This document shows positions 40,703-51,200 of a stretch of DNA of 64,000 nt, piece by piece. The notes beneath the pieces are model-generated. The model was given only the letters and a program-made list of their open reading frames with translations. It had not been told where the DNA came from and made no database searches. Origin of the DNA: Umezawaea endophytica (GTDB lineage: Bacteria; Actinomycetota; Actinomycetes; Mycobacteriales; Pseudonocardiaceae); NCBI RefSeq assembly GCF_025061645.1, contig NZ_JANYMP010000002.1, positions 248,001 to 312,000 on the forward strand, given 5' to 3'. The translations under genes were made by a program, and so were the position numbers. The first letter of the stretch is position 1; each line of letters begins with the position of its first letter.

Positions 40703-40744
40703 TGAGTGAGCACTCACTCATGTCAAGGAGTGAGTGCTCACTCA
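40703..40744. promoter_or_regulatory. Double TetR operator
   Basis: TGAGTGAGCACTCACTC (40703-40719) and its exact inverted copy (40728-40744) are 8 bp apart, and each arm is itself nearly palindromic. Operator 1 fills the spacer between the -35 TTGACA and -10 TACAGT of the TetR operon, an ideal repressor position. Confidence 0.72.
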
Positions 40745-40913
40745 GTCTAGCTCGCCCATACCACGGGGGTCCGACGATTCCCGTTCCAAGATCGCTACCT
40801 GTCCACAGGCGGGGTGGTTGTCCACAGTTTCGGAACTCGCGCTTCCCCGCTCCCGGCGCAGGTCGGAAGCTTGTGGGGACGGAACGGGCGGCAGAGAAGC
40901 GGGAGGTACGGCG

Positions 40914-41375
40914 ATGGGGTGGAACACAACGGCGATCACGGTTGTCGGCGTGGTGGCGAGCGAGGTCACGCACCGGGAACTGGCCCTGGGCTACAGCCGT
41001 GCCACGTTCCGGGTCCTGTCCGTGGAGCGGCGGTACGACGCGGAGAAGAAGGACTTCGTGGACGGGGACAAGCTGTTCCTGAACGTGACGTGCTGGCGGC
41101 GGCTGGCCGACGAGGTGGGCAAGGCGCTGGCGAAGGGCGACTCGGTGATCGTCACGGGGAAGCTCCGCAACCGCGACTACGAGCTGGACGGCGAGCGCCG
41201 GAAGGTCTCGGAGATCGAGGCGGTGGCCGTCGGCGCGAACCTCCAGTGGGGGCGGGTGGTGGTCGAGCACAGCCGGACCGGCACGGCTGACGTGCCCATA
41301 CCGGGCCTGCCGGACGTCGTCGCGCCCCGCAAGGAGGGTGAAGGAGTGCCGGAGGTGGTCGCCGTGCCGTTCTGA
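40914..41375 (+). CDS. ssb: Single-stranded DNA-binding protein paralogue (short)
   Basis: A 153-residue OB-fold protein: ITVVGVVASEVTHRELALGYSRATFRVLSVERRYD, then KLFLNVTCWRRLADEVGKALAKGDSVIVTGKLRNRDYELDGERRKVSEIEAVAVGANLQWG. These are SSB hallmarks. The C-terminus ends VVAVPF without the acidic DDDxPF tail that recruits replication and repair partners, so this is a paralogue rather than the rpsF-linked housekeeping SSB. In actinomycetes, SsbB-type proteins act in sporulation segregation or DNA uptake. ATG 40914 follows GGGAGG. The next gene, a Rho-N-like small protein, is 57 bp downstream. Confidence 0.9.
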   Translation: MGWNTTAITVVGVVASEVTHRELALGYSRATFRVLSVERRYDAEKKDFVDGDKLFLNVTCWRRLADEVGKALAKGDSVIVTGKLRNRDYELDGERRKVSEIEAVAVGANLQWGRVVVEHSRTGTADVPIPGLPDVVAPRKEGEGVPEVVAVPF

Positions 41376-41432
41376 CGGTTGGGGGTTGGGTGCGCGTCCG
41401 GTCGGGGTAACCCTCGGCCGGAGGTGGAGAAG

Positions 41433-41690
41433 ATGCCCAATCCGAGCATCAAGGACGAGAAGATGTACCGGAAGCTGCGCGACGAGGGCGCCTCCCAGGA
41501 GAAGGCCGCGCGCATCGCCAACGCGAGTGCGAAGGAGGGAAGGTCGGAGATCGGCGCCAGGGGTGGCCGCGCCGCCAGTTACGAGGAGTGGACCGTGAAG
41601 GACCTGCGGAAGCGGGCGTCGGAACTTGACATCGACGGCCGGTCGGGCATGTCCAAGGATGAGCTGGTCAACGCGCTGCGCAACCACTGA
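41433..41690 (+). CDS. Small Rho-N/SAP-like domain protein (DUF7218-like)
   Basis: An 85-residue protein from ATG 41433 with GAGGTGGAG upstream. The N-terminus KDEKMYRKLRDEGASQEKAARIANASA resembles plant- and actinobacterial small proteins of the DUF7218 type. The C-terminal YEEWTVKDLRKRASELDIDGRSGMSKDELVNALRN is a Rho termination factor N-terminal/SAP-like helix pair that can bind nucleic acid. Probably a nucleoid or RNA-associated protein. Placement after the ssb paralogue suggests a DNA-related role (inference). Confidence 0.8.
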   Translation: MPNPSIKDEKMYRKLRDEGASQEKAARIANASAKEGRSEIGARGGRAASYEEWTVKDLRKRASELDIDGRSGMSKDELVNALRNH

Positions 41691-41819
41691 TCACGTACCC
41701 CGAAGGGGGTGTGTTGCAGGTGTGGGTGACCCTCGGCGGAGTTAACTCTTCAGTGTCGAAAGACGCGCTGCTGGCAACCGCGGTTCTTGCCCGATCGGCA
41801 CCGCTCTACGATCGCGGCC

Positions 41820-43496
<1,677 letters not shown>

Positions 43497-43506
43497 GCCG
43501 GGACGC

Positions 43507-46500
43507 ATGGCGGCGAGAGGCGAAGCGCAGGCGGACGTCGAGGTGAGCACGCTGGTCGTGCCCGCCTGGCGGCTGCGTTGGCGGGCACCGGAGCTCGCTC
43601 TGGTGCTCGGTGAGCGAGCCGTCGCGCTCGCCTCGACCCGCCGTGACGAGATCGACCGGTTGCGGGCGGAGTCCTTGGTGATCTTCGCCAGCAACCGGAT
43701 GGGGCGCGGGGTCCGCATCGCCGACCGCGCCCTCGACGCGCTCCGCGCGTCGGACAAGGCGAAGGAGCAGGAGACCTCCTGGCGCCTGCGGATCGAACTG
43801 GCCGCGTGCGCGACCGCCGTCGGAGCCCCGTTGACGGGCTTCGGCGCGGTCCGCCCGGTGCTGGCGGCGGACGGCGTGCCGCACGCGCTCCGCGCCGCCG
43901 CGCTGGTCCAGGCGAGCGACTGCCTGGTCACCATCGGCCGCGGTCCGCAACTGGGCATGGCGTTGAGCGAGGCCGACCAGCTCTACGTGGCCGACACCCT
44001 GCTCGACGCCGACACCCGCCTGCTGCAACGCGGTCTTCTGCACGCCTCGGCTGCGGCGCAGCACCGCCGGTGGGGCGACCTCCAGGCGGCGACCGACGCG
44101 GCGGGCAAGGGCTTGGAGCTGCTGGCCGGGCTGGGCGACCCGTCCGTCGACAGCGGCCAGGTCAGGGCGAAGCTGACCCTGGAACTGGTCTGCGCCCTGA
44201 TGGACTCCAACCGCCTCGGCGAAGCCTCCGAGGTCGGTTCCCCGCTGCTGGACCTCCCGGTCCGCGCCCCGTCCGCTGGGGACGTCGGCTGGCTGCGGCT
44301 GGCGCTCGCCACCCGCGTCCACCTGCCCGCGGGTCGGGTCGACCTGGCCCGCGGTCTGCTGCGCGACGCGGCGGACAGCGCTCAGCGCCACCAGTTGGAC
44401 ACCCTCCTCGCGGAGAGCCTGCTGGCGCTGGCCCACGTCCACGAGGTGTCCGGCGACCTGGCGGAAGCGTTGACCGACCTGCGTTCCGCCCACGCCGCCG
44501 AACGCCGTCGGGCCCGTGCCGTCTACGCCGTGCGCGCCCGGTTGGCCGCGGAGTTCTCCGGGGCGCACCGCCAGCCGGTGAGCCCGCACGAGCAGCTCGG
44601 CAGCCTGCTGCGCCCCGGCGACGGACGGCCGTCGTCCGCGCAGGGCGTGATGCGCGGCAGCCAGCCGCCCGCCGACGCCGTGCTGGCGCCCGAGCTGAAG
44701 CAGCAGCTCCGCCAGTGGCGGCCCACCCAGGTCCCCAAGCAGGAGGGCGTGCGGGTCAAGCGGTCCCTGCGCGCCGCCGAGGACATGACGGTCGAGGGCA
44801 TCTCCGCGGCCCGCGCCCACGCGGCCGACCGCTGGCGCATGGTCCAGCCGTTCGGCGCGACCGCGCCGGACACCACGCAGGACTCCGCCGCCGACCCCGT
44901 CGCCCCCTCGGGCGGCAGGCGCCGGGCCGAGGACCGCGAGTCCGCGGCCACCGAGGTCCCGGCGACCCCCGCGCAGGGCGACGAGACCGCCGTCCCCGCC
45001 ACCGGCCTGATCGCCGCCGCCGGGGCGATGCGCAGCGGTCGCCGCCGCGCCGCCCGTGAAGCGGCTGAGGACGACACCACGCCCACGCAGGCCTCGCCCG
45101 CGGAACCGTCGGCCCCCACAGCTCCCTGGGCCGCGCAGGAGGCCGCGCCGGAACCGGCTCCCGAAGCCGTTCCGGACAGCGCCTCCGACACGAGCCCCGA
45201 GGTCGCGAACGTCCTCGACTCCCTCGAAGCGGCGGGCCTGCTGAACAAACGCCGGTCGGGCGGGCGCAGGCGGGCACCCGACTCCGGGAACGAGGCGGAG
45301 CCGCCTCGACAGCCCGCCGAGTCCGCGGCCGCTCCTCAGCCGGAGCCGCCGTCCGAGCCCGCTCAGCCGCAGGCGGCGGAAACCCCGAAGTGGCGCGTGG
45401 AGCCCCCGCCGCGCCTCCGCTCCGAGGACGACCAGCCGAAACCGCCGCCGTCGGACCTCTTCGACGCCCCGACCACGGTCCACCCCGCCGTCGGCGCGGA
45501 CGGCCTGCCGGTGGAGCGCCCGTCGACCGGTCTCGGCGCGGCCTTCGCCAAGGGCCCGGCGATCCCCACCGCCCGCGCCCCCCAAACCCCCTCGGCCCTG
45601 GAGCCCCCGCGCCCACCCGAGTCCCCGCGCCGGCCAGACGCGAACCCGGCGGCCGACCACAACACCGGCACCCCCCACGTGGGCCCCGACTTCCGCCTGG
45701 ACGCGGATTCCCTGGGCCGCTCCGGTTTCCGCCCAGCCTCGAACCGCCCGCCCGCGGAGCAGCCGTTCCCGGCGGAGGGCGCCGCGGATTCCCCACGTCC
45801 TCAAGCGGCCACACCGGGCCACCCGGACTTCAGGCTGTCCGCCGATTCCTTCGGCCGCGACGGCTTCCGAACCGCCAACCCCCCGGCGGACCCCACCCCC
45901 ACCACTCCGCACGACTGGCCCTCCGCCGCCACGGGCCACGACGCGCCCCTCACCCCCGACCTGCCGACTGCCTCCGGCACCCCGGACTGGGCCCACGACG
46001 GCGGCTCCGGCTCGGCGCCCGGTCACAGTTCGACGTCGCGGTCACCGGACTGGTCGGCGACCACCGCGTCGAACCGCAACGGCGGCTCGGGCGCGGACCA
46101 GCCGGGCTGGGCACCGGACACCGCGCAGGCCGCGAGCCACCCCGCCGAACCAGGAACCCGAACCGGGCAGCACCAGGACAACGGGCGCGACGCGGAACCG
46201 AACTGGGCCGCGGGCGGCACACCCGGTCAGGCCACCGGCCATCAACCCGACTCCGCTTCCCACTCGACCGACTGGGCCACGACGAACGACACCACCGCGA
46301 ACGAGGGTCGCTCGACCCCCGGTTGGGCCACGGGTGGCGGTCCCGGTTCGCACGCGCCGGACTGGACGTCCGGCGTGCCACGCCCAGCCGAAACCGGCCC
46401 GGCCCACGGCGGCCCCCGATCCACGGACCCGAACGGCGGCCCCGCCCAGAACCACCAGCAGGACCCCGGCCTTGGCCAGGGGTTCGCCGACGCACCGGAC

Positions 46501-48102
46501 TGGGCCACGACGGCCGATCGAGCACCGACCGCACCCCCCGAGACCCGACCAGGGCAAGACGACTTCGGCCCTGACCCGCGCACCCAGACAGACCAGGGCT
46601 TCGTAGCCGGTTCACGGCAGGCGGCAGGCAGCAGTCCCGATCCAGAGTCGCGCCACCGGTCCGATCAGGGCTTCGGCGCCGACCCGCGCTACTCCGTCGA
46701 CATCGACGGCTTCGGCGATGGCTTCCAGTCCGACCACGGCACGGGACGTCAGGGGACGAGCCGGTCCTCCGACGCGGGCCGGGAGTCCAACGCCGGCCAC
46801 GAATTCTCCGCAGGCCACGATTCCGACACCGGTCATGACTTCGGCGCCGGACGTCAGACCGACGCCGGTCGCGAGTTCGCCGCAGGCCATGAGTCCGGCG
46901 CTGGTCGCGAGTTCGCCGCGGGCCACGATTCCGGCGCTGGTCATGACTTCGGCGCTGGGCGCCAGTCCGACAGTGGTCGCGAGTTCACCGCCGGGCGCCA
47001 GTCGGACCAGGATGCCGGGACGCGGTCGGCCGCAGGCTCGGGTTCCGACCAGTCGGCTCGGGTCGAGTCCGACTCGCCGACCTGGGCCCCTGGCGTGCGT
47101 CCCACCTGGGACCCCAGCTTCACGCCGACCGGCGTGGGGGACTCCGGTTTCACACCGACCGGCACAGCGGACTCCGGCTACACACCTGCCGGCGCAGGGG
47201 ACTCCGGCTTCACGCCGACCGGCGCGGGGGACTCCGGCTTCCCATCGACCGGTGCGGGTGACCCCGGCTTCACGCCCGGCGACGCGCGGGACTCCGGCGG
47301 TTACCCCGGTTCCGGGGCCCGGACGTCCGGTGTCGGGGCGGACTTCTCCGACTTCTCGTACGGCGCCGACTTCGCGCACCTGTCGTCCGCGCCCGACTCC
47401 CTCACCGTCCCCCAACCCCCGACGGCGCCGACGCCGGAGCACGAGCCGGACCAGGTCCCCGCGGTCCCGGAGCCGGACCAGATTCCGCCGATCCCGGACC
47501 CCGATCCGATCCCGCAGCCTGCGCCCATCCCGATGCCGCCGACCAGCAGCGGGTTCGACCTCGGGCGGTCGCGGTTCCTGACGTCTGCCGACGTCGAGGA
47601 CGACCTGCCCGAACTCCCCAGGCGCGTGCCCGCCGAGACACCACCCGCGGAACCGGACCCGTTCGTGACGGCCGTCGTGGTCGGTGACCGGACAATCGAG
47701 GTCCCCAGCGCGGCGCGGGCGTCGCGGCGGCACAAGAGCGACCTGAGCCTGGCCGAGCTGCTGACCGAGGCGCTGGTGGCGTACGAGACCGGTCGCCGGT
47801 CCGATCCGGAAGCGGACCAGACGGCGAGCGAGGAGATCGCGGACTGGATCTCGTCGGCTGAGACGCCTGTGTCGCCGATCTCACCGGATCGGCTGGAACG
47901 GGCCGGGCACCACGTGGCGGAGCCGCACCCGGAGCCCGCGCCCGAACCCGAGCCGCGGCCGAGGGCTCAGCCGACCGACTCCGAGAAGACGACCTACTTG
48001 ACGCCGGTGCGGGACGTCGAGTCGACCGCCCCCATCTGGGAGTCCGGTCCGGACGGCGAGCCCGATCCGCCCTACGACAGATGGACGCTTCCCGAATCAT
48101 GA
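43507..48102 (+). CDS. Giant disordered repeat protein with N-terminal TPR-like domain
   Basis: A 1531-residue protein starting 10 bp after ettA. Residues 1 to about 370 are helical and TPR-like (LERAVALASTRRDEIDRLRAESL, LLADAADSAQRHQLDTLLAESLLALAHVHEVSGDLAEALTDLRSAHAAE). From about 380 to 1360 it is low complexity, rich in Pro, Ala, Gly, Asp, Ser and Trp, with SPDFRLDADSLGR-type motifs, a 6-residue repeat array and a 10-residue repeat array. A short ordered C-terminal block contains RRHKSDLSLAELLTEALVAYETGRR. No signal peptide or membrane helix. I do not recognise its function; similar unnamed TPR proteins precede the large GDH gene in actinomycetes. Confidence 0.75.
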   Translation: MAARGEAQADVEVSTLVVPAWRLRWRAPELALVLGERAVALASTRRDEIDRLRAESLVIFASNRMGRGVRIADRALDALRASDKAKEQETSWRLRIELAACATAVGAPLTGFGAVRPVLAADGVPHALRAAALVQASDCLVTIGRGPQLGMALSEADQLYVADTLLDADTRLLQRGLLHASAAAQHRRWGDLQAATDAAGKGLELLAGLGDPSVDSGQVRAKLTLELVCALMDSNRLGEASEVGSPLLDLPVRAPSAGDVGWLRLALATRVHLPAGRVDLARGLLRDAADSAQRHQLDTLLAESLLALAHVHEVSGDLAEALTDLRSAHAAERRRARAVYAVRARLAAEFSGAHRQPVSPHEQLGSLLRPGDGRPSSAQGVMRGSQPPADAVLAPELKQQLRQWRPTQVPKQEGVRVKRSLRAAEDMTVEGISAARAHAADRWRMVQPFGATAPDTTQDSAADPVAPSGGRRRAEDRESAATEVPATPAQGDETAVPATGLIAAAGAMRSGRRRAAREAAEDDTTPTQASPAEPSAPTAPWAAQEAAPEPAPEAVPDSASDTSPEVANVLDSLEAAGLLNKRRSGGRRRAPDSGNEAEPPRQPAESAAAPQPEPPSEPAQPQAAETPKWRVEPPPRLRSEDDQPKPPPSDLFDAPTTVHPAVGADGLPVERPSTGLGAAFAKGPAIPTARAPQTPSALEPPRPPESPRRPDANPAADHNTGTPHVGPDFRLDADSLGRSGFRPASNRPPAEQPFPAEGAADSPRPQAATPGHPDFRLSADSFGRDGFRTANPPADPTPTTPHDWPSAATGHDAPLTPDLPTASGTPDWAHDGGSGSAPGHSSTSRSPDWSATTASNRNGGSGADQPGWAPDTAQAASHPAEPGTRTGQHQDNGRDAEPNWAAGGTPGQATGHQPDSASHSTDWATTNDTTANEGRSTPGWATGGGPGSHAPDWTSGVPRPAETGPAHGGPRSTDPNGGPAQNHQQDPGLGQGFADAPDWATTADRAPTAPPETRPGQDDFGPDPRTQTDQGFVAGSRQAAGSSPDPESRHRSDQGFGADPRYSVDIDGFGDGFQSDHGTGRQGTSRSSDAGRESNAGHEFSAGHDSDTGHDFGAGRQTDAGREFAAGHESGAGREFAAGHDSGAGHDFGAGRQSDSGREFTAGRQSDQDAGTRSAAGSGSDQSARVESDSPTWAPGVRPTWDPSFTPTGVGDSGFTPTGTADSGYTPAGAGDSGFTPTGAGDSGFPSTGAGDPGFTPGDARDSGGYPGSGARTSGVGADFSDFSYGADFAHLSSAPDSLTVPQPPTAPTPEHEPDQVPAVPEPDQIPPIPDPDPIPQPAPIPMPPTSSGFDLGRSRFLTSADVEDDLPELPRRVPAETPPAEPDPFVTAVVVGDRTIEVPSAARASRRHKSDLSLAELLTEALVAYETGRRSDPEADQTASEEIADWISSAETPVSPISPDRLERAGHHVAEPHPEPAPEPEPRPRAQPTDSEKTTYLTPVRDVESTAPIWESGPDGEPDPPYDRWTLPES
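46777..47010 (+). repeat. In-frame 18-bp (6-residue) repeat array
   Basis: Thirteen consecutive degenerate units of pattern G-[RH]-[EDQ]-[FS]-x-[AST], e.g. GREFAA, GHESGA, GHDFGA. It lies within the giant repeat protein and keeps frame throughout. Gly/His/Arg/acidic composition suggests a flexible, possibly phase-separating or charge-binding segment. Confidence 0.85.
47101..47310 (+). repeat. In-frame 30-bp (10-residue) repeat array
   Basis: Seven contiguous 30-bp units aligned to codons, consensus residues GAGDSGFTPT. Units 2 to 5 are nearly identical at DNA level. The array lies in the same giant protein and is a candidate for copy-number variation between strains. Confidence 0.88.
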
Positions 48103-48288
48103 GAATATGATTTGAGGTTTTAATAAGGTTTCCGGCCAGTAACACACCCTGGTCTACGAGAAATACGAGAAAAGTCGCGTTAAACGGCTTTCCCGAAAGT
48201 AGTCCAGGTTGTTCGATTCAGTACCCAGGGCATTGCCACCCCGTTCGAACCGGCCATCTACTGTGGTCCACGGACCCGGTACACAGAG
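48103..48288. other. AT-rich intergenic segment before the GDH gene
   Basis: This 186-bp spacer is visibly richer in A and T than the rest of the window (runs such as TTTTAATAAGG and GAGAAATACGAGAAAAG). AATCAT and ATGATT (48095-48112) form a short inverted repeat over the stop codon of the preceding gene. It presumably holds the GDH promoter and may bind nucleoid proteins such as Lsr2, which favour AT-rich DNA (inference). Confidence 0.45.
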
Positions 48289-51200
48289 GTGCCGGATAGC
48301 TTGGAGAGTCGCCTGAACATGACCTCGACTGGAGCCCCGTCCCGTTCCGAGCTCGATGCCGGCCGCGCCGAGCCAGGCGAAAGCCGATCGGCCAGCCCCG
48401 AGCAGGTTCGGGATGAATTGATCGAACGGGCTGCCGCCGCCGCGCCGGAACTCGCCGATCTCATCCGTTTGTACTACCGCCACGTGCCCGCCGAGGAAGT
48501 CAACGACGACGACCCCGTGGACCTGCTGGGCGCGGTGCGGTCGAACCACCAACTCGCCGAGTCGCGGGTGCCGGGCCGTCCGGCCGTGCGCATCCTGAAC
48601 CCGACCCGCGCGCACGACGGCTGGGCGTGCCCGGTCACGGTCGTGCAGGTCGTGACCGACGACATGCCGTACCTGGTCGACTCCGTCGCCTCCGAGCTGA
48701 CCCGCGGCGGTGTCCAGGTCCAGCGCGTGGTGCACCCGATCGTCGTGGTCCGCCGCGACCCGGTGACCGGCGCGCTGCACGAGGTCCTGCCGCTCGCGGA
48801 CCCGTCGGCGCCGCCCGCCGAGGCCATCGCCGAGTCGTGGATGAACATCGAGGTCGACCTGATCACGGACCCGGACCGGGCCCGTGAGCTGGAGACCCGG
48901 CTGCACGCGGTGCTCAACGACGTCCGCGAGGTCGTCGAGGACACCGACAAGATGACCACGACGGCCCACCAGCTCGCCGACCACCTGGAGAGCGACCCGC
49001 CGCGGCTGTCGGAGGACGAGACGAGCGACGGCGCGAAGCTGCTGCGCTGGCTCGCCGACGACCACTTCACCTTCCTCGGCTACCGCCAGTACGAGCTGAT
49101 CCGCGACGACCCCGCGACCAACGGCGAACCGGCGCTGCGAGCCGTGCTCGCCTCGGGTCTCGGCGTGCTGCGCCAGGACAGCCTGGCCGCGCGCAGCCTG
49201 ACGGCCGGGCCGGACGCGGGCGCGCAGGCGCTGTCGCCGGAGCTGCTGGTGCTGACGCAGGCCAGCGCGCAGTCGAGCGTGTACCGCTCGGTGTACCCGT
49301 ACTACGTGGGCGTGAAGACGTTCGACGCCGACGGCAACGTGACCGGAGAGCACCGGTTCCTCGGCGTGTTCGGCACGACCGCGCTGCACGAGGACGTGTT
49401 GGACATCCCGGTGATCGAACGCCGCGTGCGCGACGTGATCCACCGCGCGGGTTTCCCGCTGCACTCGTACTCGGGGCAGCGGATGCTGGAGGTCGTCCAG
49501 AACTACCCGCGCACCGAGCTGTTCTCGGTCGACGCCGACACGCTCTACGCGACCGTCGCCGGGGTCATCGCGCTCGCGGAGCGCCGCAGGCTGCGGCTGT
49601 TCCTTCGTCGGGACCCGTACGGCCGCTTCTACTCGTGCCTGGTGTACCTGCCGCGCGACCGCTACACGACGACGTCGCGGCTGGCCATGCAGGAGGTGCT
49701 GATCGGCGCGCTCGGCGGCGTGAACCTGGAGTACAGCGCGCGGATAGGGGAATCGGCCCTCGCGCGCGTGCACTTCATGGTGCACACCGATCCCGCTCGC
49801 GGCGCGGTCGAGGTCGACACCGCGGACCTCCAGAACCGCCTGGCCGAGGCCGTGCGGAGCTGGGACGACCGGATGGTCGACGCCGTGCTGGCCGAGCAGG
49901 CCGACGGCGGGCAGAACGGCGGTCTGGGCACCGAGTCGGCCAACGAGCAGGGCCAGCGGTTCGCCGTGGCGTTCCCGGAGGCCTACAAGGAGGACTTCTC
50001 CGCCGCGGACGGCCTCGCCGACTTCCGCCGCATCGAAGCGCTCCGACCGGGCGACCTGGACATGGTGTTCTACGTGCCGGAGGACGCCGAGCCGGGGGAG
50101 CGGCGGTTCAAGCTGTTCCTGGCGGGCGACCGGATCACGCTGTCGCAGGTGCTGCCGATGTTGCAGCGCATGGGTGTCGTCGTGGTCGACGAGCGCCCGT
50201 ACGACCTGGTCCGCGAGGACGGCGTGAAGTGCTGGATCTACGACTTCGGCCTGCGCATCGAGCCGAAGATCCTGGACCGGCTGAACACCTCGGACCTGGA
50301 CACCGTGCAGACCCGCTTCCAGGAGGCGTTCGCCGCCGCGTGGCGCGGTGAGGCGGAGGTCGACGGCTTCAACACGCTGGTGCTGCAAGCCGGTCTGACC
50401 TGGCAGCAGTCGGCGATGCTGCGCGCGTACGCGAAGTACCTGCGCCAGGCGGGTACTCCGTACAGCCAGGACTACATCGAGGACGTCGTGCTCGGCCACA
50501 CGGAGGTCGCGAGCGAGCTCGTGCACCTCTTCGAGGCCCGGTTCGACCCGGCGCTGGACGACGCGAACCGGTCCGCGCGCACGGAGTCGATCACCAACGG
50601 CCTGGTGAAGCTGATCGACGACGTGACGAGCCTGGACGCGGACCGCATCCTGCGCAGCCTGCTCACGCTCGTGCAGGCCACGCTGCGGACGAACTACTTC
50701 TTCCGCGACGCGAGCGGCAACGCCCGGCCGTACCTGGCCGTGAAGCTGAACCCGCAGGCCATCCCGGAGCTGCCGCAGCCCCGGCCGCGGTTCGAGATCT
50801 TCGTGTACTCGCCCCGCATCGAGGGCGTGCACCTGCGCTTCGGCGCAGTCGCGCGCGGCGGTCTGCGCTGGTCGGACCGGCGCGAGGACTTCCGCACCGA
50901 GGTGCTGGGCCTGGTCAAGGCGCAGGCCGTGAAGAACGCGGTCATCGTGCCGGTCGGCGCCAAGGGCGGGTTCGTCGTCAAGCGCCCGCCTACCACCACA
51001 GGCGACACGGGGCTGGACCGCGAGGCGTTCCTGGCGGAGGGCATCGCCTGCTACCGGCAGTTCATCTCCGGTCTGCTGGACCTGACGGACAACCTCGACT
51101 CGGGCAAGGTCATCCCCGCGCCGCAGGTGGTCCGGCACGACGGCGACGACACGTACCTGGTGGTCGCGGCGGACAAGGGCACCGCCCAGTTCTCCGACAT

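Noticed and set aside
46777-47310. Regular 18-bp and 30-bp repeats as a CRISPR array
   Set aside because: There are no unique spacers, the units are contiguous and codon-aligned, and no cas genes are present; they encode low-complexity protein.
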